Part shown: positions 1-6,542 of the stretch, in pieces
Layout of the letters: every line of letters starts with the position of its first letter
Position numbering within the stretch: the first letter of the stretch is position 1
DNA from: an uncultured Clostridium sp.
Lineage (GTDB): Bacteria; Bacillota; Clostridia; Lachnospirales; Anaerotignaceae
Assembly: GCA_947246775.1 (NCBI GenBank)
Contig: CAMXTM010000086.1
Location: 1-7,879, forward strand
DNA length: 7,879 nt
Direction of reading: 5' to 3'
The notes under the pieces: model-generated
What the model was told of the DNA's origin: nothing
Seen by the model: only the letters and a program-made list of their open reading frames with translations
Database searches by the model: none
Program-made: the position numbers and the translations under genes

Positions 1-1069
1 ATTGTGGCACTTTATCTACTATAATACCCCTTTTTTCTACTGCTTGTTTTGTTTTTTCTCCAATGCAAAATATCCCAATTCCCTGCAACGCTCTAATATC
101 TTTTTTTACTTCTAGCATCGTACCAAAAAATGTTTCTACAGCATGAACACTTGTAAAAAATATCCAGTTATACTTTTCTATTTCTTTTATTTCTTTTCTT
201 AAATTTTCTCTTTTTTCGACTATATCAATTGCACTATATACTGTAACTTCTGCGCCCTCCTCCTGCAACATCTCTTTTGCTTCCTGCGCACTCTCTCCAC
301 TCCCAGCCAAAACAATATGCTTTCTAAAAAGTGGTCTATATTTTTGCCAATCCATTCTTTGTTTTACTACTTTTCCCATTACAACTACAGATGGGTGACC
401 TATGCCAGACTGTTCCGCTTTTTGTGCAATCTCTTTTAAATTTGCTGTAACACTTCTTTGTTTGCTTGTTGTTCCCCACTGTATCGCACATACAGGTGTA
501 TTTTCGTCTTTGCCCTCCTCTATCAATCTCTTACTAATTACAGCTAAATTTTTCATACTCATCAAAAATACAAGAGTACCCTCTACTTTTGCGATTGCAC
601 TATAATCTAATTCTCCATTTTCTACCCTATGCCCTGTAAAAACATGAAAAGATGATGCACATTCTCTATGTGTCACTGGAATCCCTGCGTAGGCACAGAC
701 AGAATAAAAAGAAGATATGCCAGGTATAACCTCAAAAGCAACACCTGCTTTTTCCAGTTCTTCACACTCCTCGCCTCCTCTGCCAAACAAAAATGGGTCA
801 CCGCCCTTTAACCTCAACACTTTTTTACCCTCTTTTGCTTTTTTTATCAAAACTGCATTGATTTGTGATTGATTTAATCTATGGTTTTGAGGCTGTTTCC
901 CTGCATTGATTTTTTCACATTCTTTTTTTGCATAGGTTAAAAATTTTTCTCCCGCCAATCTATCATATACGATAACATCAGCTTGCTTTATCAATTCCAT
1001 CGCCCTTATGCTAATCAATTTTTCATCTCCAGGCCCTGCCCCTGTGATATATACTCTACCTGCTTTCAT
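1..1069 (-). CDS. cobA-hemD: Uroporphyrinogen-III C-methyltransferase / uroporphyrinogen-III synthase fusion (CobA-HemD), 3' end missing
   Basis: I translated this by hand: 356 codons stay open from ATG at 1069 to the left edge, so the C-terminus is cut off. Residues 1-240 are a SAM-dependent uroporphyrinogen-III methyltransferase, which makes precorrin-2. Visible motifs are GAGPGD (10-15), YDRL (35-38), the loop LKGGDPFLFGRGGEE (87-101), VIPGISS (114-120), GIPVTHR (129-135) and FTGH (144-147). From about residue 250 a uroporphyrinogen-III synthase domain begins, which closes hydroxymethylbilane with inversion of ring D. It shows WIFFTSVHAVETFF (302-315) and the family-typical IGEKT (336-340). 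Fusions of this kind are usually about 500 residues, so roughly 140 are missing. Start choice: AGGTG (1076-1080) lies 6 bases upstream. It is the last visible gene of the operon, 28 bases after the duplicated-domain gene. Both enzymes act in the cytoplasm, and HemD takes the product of the neighbouring HemC. The fusion is common in Clostridia. Confidence 0.95.
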   Translation of the reverse strand, partial: MKAGRVYITGAGPGDEKLISIRAMELIKQADVIVYDRLAGEKFLTYAKKECEKINAGKQPQNHRLNQSQINAVLIKKAKEGKKVLRLKGGDPFLFGRGGEECEELEKAGVAFEVIPGISSFYSVCAYAGIPVTHRECASSFHVFTGHRVENGELDYSAIAKVEGTLVFLMSMKNLAVISKRLIEEGKDENTPVCAIQWGTTSKQRSVTANLKEIAQKAEQSGIGHPSVVVMGKVVKQRMDWQKYRPLFRKHIVLAGSGESAQEAKEMLQEEGAEVTVYSAIDIVEKRENLRKEIKEIEKYNWIFFTSVHAVETFFGTMLEVKKDIRALQGIGIFCIGEKTKQAVEKRGIIVDKVPQ

Positions 1070-1097
1070 CTGTTACACCTCATTCTATTTTTAGCTA

Positions 1098-1799
1098 TCA
1101 ATATCTAAGTTTTAATCTTAAAAGATACTCCTCTATTTTTTTTACAATTTCATCTTTATCTCTGCTTGTAAATTCCTCTATTGGATTTATAAAATCATCA
1201 TCTACAATTACTTTTAAACAAAATTCCCCATTAGGGTCATTTTCTGGATACCAGCCTAAAGCCATGCCAGGTCTTTGTTTTCCCAAACTTTTACTCCTTT
1301 TTAGATACAGAATATCTTGTGTAAAATTTTTCCACATCAAATCTTCTGTGTCATATTCTCTTGCATCTACTTCCAAAAACCGATTGGTAACTACTTGCCA
1401 ACCTCCTAGAAATTTTAAGCCTTGTAATTTTATTTCATTTTCTTTATTATCTACATTTAACTTTGCAAGATACTCCTCTATTTTTTTTACAATTTCATCT
1501 TTATCTCTGCTTGTAAATCTTTCTATTGGATTTATAAAGTCATCATCTACAATTACTTTTAAACAAAATTCTCCCTCTGGGTCAATATCTGGATACCAGC
1601 CTAAGTCCAAACCAAATCTTTCTTCTTTTTTTGTAGTAATCCTTTTGAGATACAGAATATCTTGTGTAAAATCTATCCATATTGAATCTTCTGCATCATA
1701 TTCCCTTACATCTACATCTAAGAGCTTATTGATGACCATTTCCCAGCCTCCCGGAATCCTTAAGCTTTGTAATTCTATTTCATTTTCTTTTTTGTTCAT
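1098..1799 (-). CDS. Unrecognised 233-residue protein, tandem duplication of one ~115-residue domain
   Basis: I do not recognise the family with certainty. The protein is two gap-free copies of one domain (residues 1-115 and 116-230), with identical spacing of NEI, GGW, VREYD/AREYD, FTQDILYLKR, LGWYP, DP-GEFCLKVIVDDDFINPIE and TSRDKDEIVKKIEEYL. No signal peptide, membrane segment or obvious catalytic motif is visible. It is acidic, rich in Asp, Glu and Lys, and likely cytoplasmic. The GWYP-x-x-DP-x-G-x-F block followed by an acidic stretch and a helical end reminds me of small immunity proteins of polymorphic-toxin systems, but this is only an impression and no toxin gene is visible. Start choice: ATG at 1799 has AGTGAGG (1808-1814) 8 bases upstream, whereas the in-frame GTG at 1817 has no RBS; the longer form would have 239 residues. 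It lies 24 bases after hemC and 28 before cobA-hemD, so it is probably co-transcribed with tetrapyrrole genes. A role in that pathway is not shown. Confidence 0.85.
   Translation of the reverse strand: MNKKENEIELQSLRIPGGWEMVINKLLDVDVREYDAEDSIWIDFTQDILYLKRITTKKEERFGLDLGWYPDIDPEGEFCLKVIVDDDFINPIERFTSRDKDEIVKKIEEYLAKLNVDNKENEIKLQGLKFLGGWQVVTNRFLEVDAREYDTEDLMWKNFTQDILYLKRSKSLGKQRPGMALGWYPENDPNGEFCLKVIVDDDFINPIEEFTSRDKDEIVKKIEEYLLRLKLRY
1122..1226 (-). repeat. Near-identical direct repeat, copy in domain 2 of the duplicated-domain gene
   Basis: These 105 bases match 1467-1571 at all but four positions (1174-1176 and 1194), with an offset of 345 bases (115 codons). They encode the end of domain 2. 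Similarity is much lower in the rest of each repeat unit. Confidence 0.9.
1467..1571 (-). repeat. Near-identical direct repeat, copy in domain 1 of the duplicated-domain gene
   Basis: Partner of 1122-1226, same orientation, about 96% identical by direct count. It encodes the end of domain 1. Direct repeats of this length can recombine, which would add or remove one whole domain in frame. Confidence 0.9.
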
Positions 1800-1807
1800 A
1801 ATTATAG

Positions 1808-1814
1808 CCTCACT
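1808..1814 (-). promoter_or_regulatory. Ribosome binding site that decides the start of the duplicated-domain gene
   Basis: AGTGAGG on the minus strand lies 8 bases before ATG at 1799. The alternative GTG start at 1817 overlaps this site and has only an A/T-rich stretch before it. This supports the 233-residue form, which also begins exactly at the first domain repeat. Confidence 0.65.
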
Positions 1815-1823
1815 CACTTTTTA

Positions 1824-2711
1824 TTAATTTTGTATTTTCTTTTTTATCTCTATTGCCAATTTTTTTCCCAATTCTTCCGCTTTTTCTATCCTTTCCTCTC
1901 CCTCTACCACAAACAACTGATTTGCATAAAACATCGCTTTCATCTCTATTTTTTTATCTTTTATCTTTGCCAATGCTCCCGCTGGTGCGTGGCAATCTGC
2001 CCCAATTTCATTTAAAAAAGCTCTTTCTGCTTTTTGACAAACATAAGCATCACTATCCATTATCTTTTCCATAGCCTGTTTTAAAAAACTATCCTTTTCT
2101 CTGATTTGCAATGCCAATATCCCTTGGCAAGCCGCAGGTATCATTTCTTCTATTGTAAAAACATGGGAAATATTTTGCTGCTGTTCCGTTCTTACCAATC
2201 CTGCTACTGCCAAAACAACTGCATCTAATTCGGTTTCCAATTTTTGTAATCTTGTAATAACATTTCCCCTTATCGCAACTACTTCTAAATCTTCCCGCAA
2301 GGCAAGCAACTGTGTCTTTCTTCTCAAACTTCCAGTACCTACTTTTGCTCCTTTTGGCAAGTTTTCCCAGCTCATACCCTTTTTACAAACAACAGCGTCC
2401 ATAGCATTTTCCCTTTTTAATACTGCTCCCAACATCAGCCCTTTTGGCATTTCGTCAGGCATATCTTTCATACTATGTACTGCTACATCAATGTCGCCGC
2501 TCAGCAACGCCCTTTCAATTTCTTTTACAAAAAGCCCTTTTCCTCCTATTTTATCCAGTGTTTTATTTAGTATTTTATCCCCTTTTGTTTTAATCGTTAC
2601 AATTTTAATCTCTACTTCTTCCAAAACTGATTTGATTGCTTCCCCTGCCAGCTCTGCCTGCTTTATCGCAAGCAAACTCCCCCTTGTTCCAATTTTTATT
2701 ACTTTTTTCAT
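1824..2711 (-). CDS. hemC: Porphobilinogen deaminase (hydroxymethylbilane synthase)
   Basis: It joins four porphobilinogen molecules into hydroxymethylbilane in the cytoplasm, the substrate of the HemD domain encoded downstream. The 295 residues are near the family's usual 300-315. Visible motifs are GTRGSLLA (8-15), GKGLFVKEIE (57-66), HSMKDMP (79-85) with the catalytic Asp83, TGSLRR (126-131), RGN (148-150) and Cys240 in GADCHAPAG, the expected attachment site of the dipyrromethane cofactor. All key residues are present, so the enzyme is probably active. Small departures are ACQG (194-197), where many members have GQG, and a slightly shortened segment after RGNVITRL. The ATG overlaps the stop of the preceding gene (ATGA, 2708-2711), which suggests translational coupling. 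The next gene begins 24 bases after its stop. Confidence 0.97.
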   Translation of the reverse strand: MKKVIKIGTRGSLLAIKQAELAGEAIKSVLEEVEIKIVTIKTKGDKILNKTLDKIGGKGLFVKEIERALLSGDIDVAVHSMKDMPDEMPKGLMLGAVLKRENAMDAVVCKKGMSWENLPKGAKVGTGSLRRKTQLLALREDLEVVAIRGNVITRLQKLETELDAVVLAVAGLVRTEQQQNISHVFTIEEMIPAACQGILALQIREKDSFLKQAMEKIMDSDAYVCQKAERAFLNEIGADCHAPAGALAKIKDKKIEMKAMFYANQLFVVEGEERIEKAEELGKKLAIEIKKKIQN

Positions 2712-3250
2712 AGATATTCCTCCAACAGTTTTTCTAATGCCTTTTTTCTCTCTTGTTTATCTGCTATTTCTTTTATGATTTTTTTTCTTTCTTCTCCCAA
2801 ATATTCTAATTTTTCTCCTATTGACAAATCCATATTTTCACATAGCTTTTTGCCTACCAACGGAAACAAACCATCTGTACTGACTGCTACTGTTAATTTT
2901 TTTTCTCTTTTATGATATGGAACAATAAAATCTCCTGTACCATCTGCTTTACAACATAATATACGCTTTTCTTTTGCCCATTTCCCAACCATATCATTTA
3001 TATTTTTGTCCGCTGCTGCAAATACTACAAACATATCCGTCAAATCTTGTTCTTCAATTTCTTTTTTTTGATAGTTTACACCATTTTCTACTAAAATTTG
3101 TTCTGTTTGTTCTGAAAATTCTTTTGCAATTACACTAAAATTTATTTCTGCTTGCAGTAATGTCTTTATTTTTATTAGTGCTGCCCTACCACCGCCTACT
3201 ATTAATCCTTTTTTTCCCTCTAGGCAAAGAAATATAGGCAATTTTTCCAT
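2708..3250 (-). CDS. Precorrin-2 dehydrogenase (sirohydrochlorin synthase), CysG N-terminal / Met8 type
   Basis: It is an NAD-dependent oxidase of precorrin-2 to sirohydrochlorin; some relatives also insert iron to give siroheme. The 180 residues cover the Rossmann domain and a short helical end, as in stand-alone clostridial members. Visible motifs are PIFLCLEGKKGLIVGGGRAA (5-24) with the dinucleotide-binding GGG at 19-21, FAAADKNIN (77-85), Asp103 aligned with the catalytic Asp104 of E. coli CysG, and VAVSTDG (121-127). The loop after VSTDG reads LFP, where CysG has TSP. Whether ferrochelatase activity is kept cannot be judged from sequence. It is the first gene of the operon, with a consensus-like GGAGG RBS (3262-3267) about 11 bases before ATG. 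CobA, which makes its substrate, is encoded three genes downstream. Confidence 0.93.
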   Translation of the reverse strand: MEKLPIFLCLEGKKGLIVGGGRAALIKIKTLLQAEINFSVIAKEFSEQTEQILVENGVNYQKKEIEEQDLTDMFVVFAAADKNINDMVGKWAKEKRILCCKADGTGDFIVPYHKREKKLTVAVSTDGLFPLVGKKLCENMDLSIGEKLEYLGEERKKIIKEIADKQERKKALEKLLEEYL

Positions 3251-3281
3251 GTTATATTTTTCCTCCTCATATTACTGATTT

Positions 3282-3310
3282 AGTATACTATTTTTATAGC
3301 TTTATGACAA
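3282..3310 (-). promoter_or_regulatory. Sigma-A-type promoter of the tetrapyrrole operon
   Basis: On the minus strand, TTGTCA (3305-3310) is separated by 17 bases from TATACT (3282-3287). Five of six bases match the consensus in each box. The predicted start lies about 25 bases before ATG at 3250, so the leader is too short to hold a cobalamin or other riboswitch. Confidence 0.75.
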
Positions 3311-3356
3311 TATAAATTATATACTATCACTATTTTTACTATTTATCAAAATCTAA

Positions 3357-3370
3357 CGAACATATATTTG
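3357..3370 (+). promoter_or_regulatory. LexA (SOS) box in the lexA promoter
   Basis: CGAACATATATTTG fits the Firmicute pattern CGAAC-N4-GTTYG with one mismatch, an A for G at the start of the second half-site. It overlaps the -35 element of lexA by three bases, which fits repression of lexA by its own product. It is 47 bases upstream of the -35 of the divergent tetrapyrrole promoter. Confidence 0.75.
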
Positions 3371-3396
3371 ATTTTATATGCAATTTATGTTATAGT
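3368..3396 (+). promoter_or_regulatory. Sigma-A-type promoter of lexA-nadE
   Basis: TTGATT (3368-3373), a 17-base spacer and TATAGT (3391-3396). The LexA box covers the first half of the -35. The leader would be about 30 bases, ending at the TTG start of lexA. Confidence 0.7.
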
Positions 3397-3420
3397 AATA
3401 ATTGCTTATGCATCAACAAA

Positions 3421-3429
3421 AGAGGTGAT
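3421..3429 (+). promoter_or_regulatory. Ribosome binding site that supports the TTG start of lexA
   Basis: AGAGGTGAT lies just before TTG at 3433, with AGGTG about 5 bases from the codon. The ATG at 3408 is in another frame, and the first ATG codon in frame is deep inside the gene (residue 117). TTG is therefore the only plausible start. Confidence 0.8.
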
Positions 3430-3432
3430 TTT

Positions 3433-4035
3433 TTGCACGATTTATCGTTAAAACAAAAACAAATATTAGAATTTTTAAAATCAGAAGTAGAAAAAAAGGG
3501 ATATCCTCCCTCTGTTCGTGAAATTTGTCAGGCTGTTAATTTGAAATCTACATCTACTGTACATGGACACCTTTCTCGATTAGAAAAAAAAGGATTTATT
3601 CGACGTAATCCGACAAAACCTAGAGCAATCGAAATATTAGACCGTAAGGAGCAAAAAGATTTTATAAAAGTACCGATTGTGGGTACCATTACAGCAGGTA
3701 CTCCTATCCTCGCAGTACAAAATATTGAAGATACTTTTCCAATTCCCTCAAATTATGTTAATTGGAATGAAAATGTATTTATGCTAAGAGTACAAGGAGA
3801 AAGTATGATTGATGCGGGTATCTTCCACAGAGATTTAATATTAGTTCGCCAACAATCTTTTGCAGACAATGGCGACATTGTAGTAGCGCTATTAGACGAC
3901 TCCGCTACAGTCAAAACGTATTATAAAGAACAAGGTCACATTCGTCTTCAACCTCAAAATATTTCTATGTCCCCTATTATTGTGGCAGATGTAAAAATAT
4001 TAGGTAAAGTAATTGGTCTATTCCGCAAATTTTAA
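3433..4035 (+). CDS. lexA: LexA repressor (SOS regulon repressor)
   Basis: It represses DNA-damage response genes and is inactivated by RecA-stimulated self-cleavage. The 200 residues match the usual length. Residues 1-70 are the winged-helix DNA-binding domain, with GYPPSVREI (23-31), [16 protein letters not shown] (39-54) and TKPRAIEIL (61-69). The cleavage site is Ala88-Gly89 in VGTITAG. The serine protease domain has catalytic Ser124 in QGESM and Lys161 in ATVKTYY. All the key residues are present, so it should be a working autoprotease. The start is TTG, and the N-terminus lines up with B. subtilis LexA as I remember it. A LexA box overlaps its promoter, indicating autoregulation. nadE follows after 34 bases with no separate promoter that I can see. 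Confidence 0.97.
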   Translation: MHDLSLKQKQILEFLKSEVEKKGYPPSVREICQAVNLKSTSTVHGHLSRLEKKGFIRRNPTKPRAIEILDRKEQKDFIKVPIVGTITAGTPILAVQNIEDTFPIPSNYVNWNENVFMLRVQGESMIDAGIFHRDLILVRQQSFADNGDIVVALLDDSATVKTYYKEQGHIRLQPQNISMSPIIVADVKILGKVIGLFRKF

Positions 4036-4069
4036 AAGAGTTTTTAATTTTCCATAAAGGAGTGATTTT

Positions 4070-6001
4070 ATGCACGGTTTTATTAGAGTTGGTTCTGCTT
4101 TACCAAAATGCAAATTAGCAGACTGTTATTACAACAAAGACAAAGTAAGGCGAATATTACAACAGGCTTCCGAAAAACAAATCCAAATACTTGTTTTTCC
4201 AGAATTGTCTATTACAACTTATACTTGTGGAGATTTGTTTTTTCAATCTTCTCTACTCTCAGCGGCAAAAGATGGACTTGCTTCTATTTTAGTTGCCTCT
4301 CAAGGTATTGATATTTTTGCAGTAGTAGGTTTACCCCTTGTCATAGACAATCAAATTTTTAACTGTGCTGTGGCAATTTACAGAGGTAGCATTTTAGGTG
4401 TTGTTCCAAAAACTTGCTTACCTAACTATGGCGAGTTTTATGAAAAACGTTGGTTTGCTCCTGCTGAGCAATTACTATCAAAAGAAATTTTACTTTGTGG
4501 TCAAAAAGTTCCTGTCGGAACAGACTTAATTTTTAATGCGGAACAAATTCCTGATTGCAAAATTGGTATCGAAATTTGTGAGGATTTATGGAGCCCTATC
4601 CCTCCAAGTTCCTACCAGTCACTAGCAGGTGCAACTATATTATTAAACTTGTCAGCCAGCAATGAACTTGCTGCAAAATATGACTATAGAAAACAACTTA
4701 TTTCTCAACAGTCTTCTCGTTGCATTGCCGCTTATGTTTATTCCTCCTCTGGTGTAGGAGAATCGACACAAGATATGGTATTCAGTGGTCATGGCTTAAT
4801 TTATGAAAATGGCTCACTTTTAAAAGAATCAAAACGATTTTTAAAAGAAACACAAATTATCTATGCTGATGTAGATTTAGAATTGATTCGAAATGATAGA
4901 ATGAAAAATTCTACTTTTATGGGTTCTCATTGTCAAATACCTACTTTTAGAGAAATTTCTTTTTCTATGAAACCTCAAAATATTGACGAGTTAGAGCGTA
5001 CTATAAATCCACAACCTTTTATACCAGAAAACAACGAATTTTTAAACAAGCGCTGTCAAGACATTTTTAATATACAAGTCGTTGGACTTGCCAGAAGAAT
5101 CGAACACACAGCAGCAAAATCTGTTGTAGTTGGTATCTCCGGTGGTTTAGATTCTACACTTGCCCTTTTAGTATCTGTTAAAGCGTGCGACTATTTAGGT
5201 ATTTCAAGAAGTCATGTTATTGGTATCACCATGCCTGGTTTTGGTACAACAGACAGAACATACCAAAATGCACTCTCTCTTATGGAGTCACTTGGTGTAC
5301 AAATGCGTGAAATTTCTATCCAAAAAGCAGCATTGCAACATTTTGAAGATATTGGACATGATGTCTCTATTCATGATGTCACATACGAAAATACGCAAGC
5401 AAGAGAACGTACCCAAATTTTAATGGACATCGCAAACAAAGAAAATGGTTTTGTTGTAGGTACTGGCGATCTCTCAGAATTAGCACTTGGTTGGGCTACT
5501 TACAATGGTGACCATATGTCTATGTATGGTGTCAATGCTGGTGTTCCTAAAACATTGATTCGAGTACTTGTTCGTTGGATAGCACAAAATGGTTCTCTTT
5601 CCAAAAAGGCAAATGACATATTATTTGATGTTTTAGATACTCCTGTTAGCCCTGAGCTTTTACCTCCAGACGAAAAAGGCAACATCAACCAAAAAACGGA
5701 AGAAATTGTTGGGCCTTATGAACTTCATGACTTTTTCTTGTATTATGTCGTTCGTTTTGGGTTCTCCCCTGCTAAAATACTATTTTTGGCGGAACAGGCT
5801 TTTAATGGCGAATACGAACGTTCTGTACTATTAAAATGGCTCAAAAACTTTTATCATCGCTTCTTTATGCAACAGTTTAAGCGCTCTTGCTTACCTGATG
5901 GCCCAAAAGTAGGTACAATATCCCTTTCCCCTCGTGGCGATTGGAGAATGCCTTCTGATGCCCTCAACCATGTTTGGATGGAAGAAGTAGAAAAATTATA
6001 A
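4070..6001 (+). CDS. nadE: Glutamine-dependent NAD+ synthetase
   Basis: It catalyses the last step of NAD+ synthesis, amidating nicotinic acid adenine dinucleotide with ATP, using ammonia taken from glutamine. The 643 residues fit the long two-domain form. The N-terminal nitrilase-type glutaminase domain shows the catalytic triad Glu45 (FPELS), Lys114 (VVPKTCLPNYGEFYE) and Cys170 (IEICEDLW). The C-terminal synthetase domain has the ATP-binding P-loop SGGLDS (357-362), GTGDLSELALGW (464-475) and the end segment VGTISLSPRGDWRMPSDA (614-631). All catalytic residues are present. The RBS AAAGGAG (4056-4062) lies 7 bases before ATG. It probably shares the lexA transcript, so damage-induced transcription might raise NAD+ supply (inference; NAD+ is the cofactor of bacterial DNA ligase). 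The gene ends well before the terminator at 6113. Confidence 0.97.
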   Translation: MHGFIRVGSALPKCKLADCYYNKDKVRRILQQASEKQIQILVFPELSITTYTCGDLFFQSSLLSAAKDGLASILVASQGIDIFAVVGLPLVIDNQIFNCAVAIYRGSILGVVPKTCLPNYGEFYEKRWFAPAEQLLSKEILLCGQKVPVGTDLIFNAEQIPDCKIGIEICEDLWSPIPPSSYQSLAGATILLNLSASNELAAKYDYRKQLISQQSSRCIAAYVYSSSGVGESTQDMVFSGHGLIYENGSLLKESKRFLKETQIIYADVDLELIRNDRMKNSTFMGSHCQIPTFREISFSMKPQNIDELERTINPQPFIPENNEFLNKRCQDIFNIQVVGLARRIEHTAAKSVVVGISGGLDSTLALLVSVKACDYLGISRSHVIGITMPGFGTTDRTYQNALSLMESLGVQMREISIQKAALQHFEDIGHDVSIHDVTYENTQARERTQILMDIANKENGFVVGTGDLSELALGWATYNGDHMSMYGVNAGVPKTLIRVLVRWIAQNGSLSKKANDILFDVLDTPVSPELLPPDEKGNINQKTEEIVGPYELHDFFLYYVVRFGFSPAKILFLAEQAFNGEYERSVLLKWLKNFYHRFFMQQFKRSCLPDGPKVGTISLSPRGDWRMPSDALNHVWMEEVEKL

Positions 6002-6039
6002 ATATCATTAAAACAACAAAAAAACTGATACAAAAGTAA

Positions 6040-6096
6040 ATTGTACCTCAAACATTGGACATAAAACAAAATTATGCCCAATGTTTTGAGTTCAAT
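6040..6096. other. Long imperfect hairpin downstream of nadE
   Basis: The inner arms 6047-6064 and 6072-6090 pair over about 17 base pairs, with one mismatch (6059/6077) and one bulge (6087), around a 7-base A-rich loop. An outer part (6040-6045 with 6091-6096) adds five more pairs. No T-run directly follows on either strand, so it does not look like a standard intrinsic terminator. It could be an RNA processing or stability element, or the remains of a small palindromic repeat. Its function is unknown. Confidence 0.6.
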
Positions 6097-6112
6097 CCAA
6101 TATAATTTTTAT

Positions 6113-6148
6113 AAAGCATCTATTTATACAAAAATAGATGCTTTTTTT
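6113..6148 (+). terminator. Intrinsic terminator of lexA-nadE, probably bidirectional
   Basis: A perfect 13-base-pair stem (6113-6125 with 6132-6144) closes a 6-base loop and runs into seven T's (6142-6148). On the minus strand the same stem begins a few bases after the stop of the convergent gene at 6150, and TTTATAAAAATTAT follows, so it may also end that transcript, less strongly. Confidence 0.9.
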
Positions 6149-6149
6149 G

Positions 6150-6515
6150 TTACAGTGTAGAAAAAATTTGTTGTGCTGTAAACACAGCATTTAGCACTTT
6201 AGGGAAACCAGTATAAGGAATACACTGCAAAAAAATTTCTATTATTTTTTCTGGAGAAATGCCTACATGCAATGCAGCTTGTATATGTACTTTTAGTTGT
6301 GGTTCACAGCCACCAACAGTAAGCAAACTAGAAAGTGTTATCATTTCTCTTTCAGCCAGAGAAAGCCCTTTACGACTATATATATCACCAAAAGCAAACT
6401 CTACAATATATTGCCCTAAATCTGGTGAAATTTGTTTTAGACTATTTATGACTTCTTCTCCTGTTTTACCATCAATTTTTTTTAATTGTTCTAAACCCTT
6501 TTCATAACGTGTCAT
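6150..6515 (-). CDS. Carboxymuconolactone decarboxylase-family protein (AhpD-like fold)
   Basis: This 121-residue all-helical protein is of the usual single-domain size. The family signature is visible as LSLAEREMITLSSLLTVGGC (51-70), LKVHIQAALHVG (74-85), EKIIEIFLQCIPYTGFP (89-105) and LNA (108-110). The family includes gamma-carboxymuconolactone decarboxylase and alkylhydroperoxidase AhpD. Here Cys70 and His77 keep the spacing of the first Cys and the His of AhpD, but the second Cys of CxxC is Gln73. A typical AhpD disulfide peroxidase is therefore unlikely, and the true substrate is unknown. No aromatic degradation genes are nearby. The RBS AAGGAGG (6524-6530) lies 8 bases before ATG, and the gene appears monocistronic. 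It ends 2 bases from the T-run of the convergent lexA-nadE terminator. Confidence 0.9.
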   Translation of the reverse strand: MTRYEKGLEQLKKIDGKTGEEVINSLKQISPDLGQYIVEFAFGDIYSRKGLSLAEREMITLSSLLTVGGCEPQLKVHIQAALHVGISPEKIIEIFLQCIPYTGFPKVLNAVFTAQQIFSTL

Positions 6516-6542
6516 TTAAAAAACCTCCTTATGTTTTTAGTA

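Noticed and set aside
402..605. Plus-strand open frame of 67 codons with hydrophobic stretches
   Set aside because: It lies fully opposite the clear CobA domain and has no RBS. The hydrophobic look comes from reading AT-rich coding DNA in reverse.
1098..1817. Longer, GTG-started form of the duplicated-domain protein
   Set aside because: No RBS precedes GTG at 1817, while ATG at 1799 has a well-placed one that overlaps the GTG region and begins right at the domain repeat.
1264..1827. Plus-strand open frame of 187 codons opposite the duplicated-domain gene
   Set aside because: It is an antisense shadow: its internal repetition mirrors the real repeat on the minus strand, it has no RBS, and its composition is that of reverse-read Lys/Glu-rich codons.
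3251..3432. Possible cobalamin riboswitch before the tetrapyrrole operon
   Set aside because: The predicted transcript leader is only about 25 bases and no B12-box-like sequence is visible.
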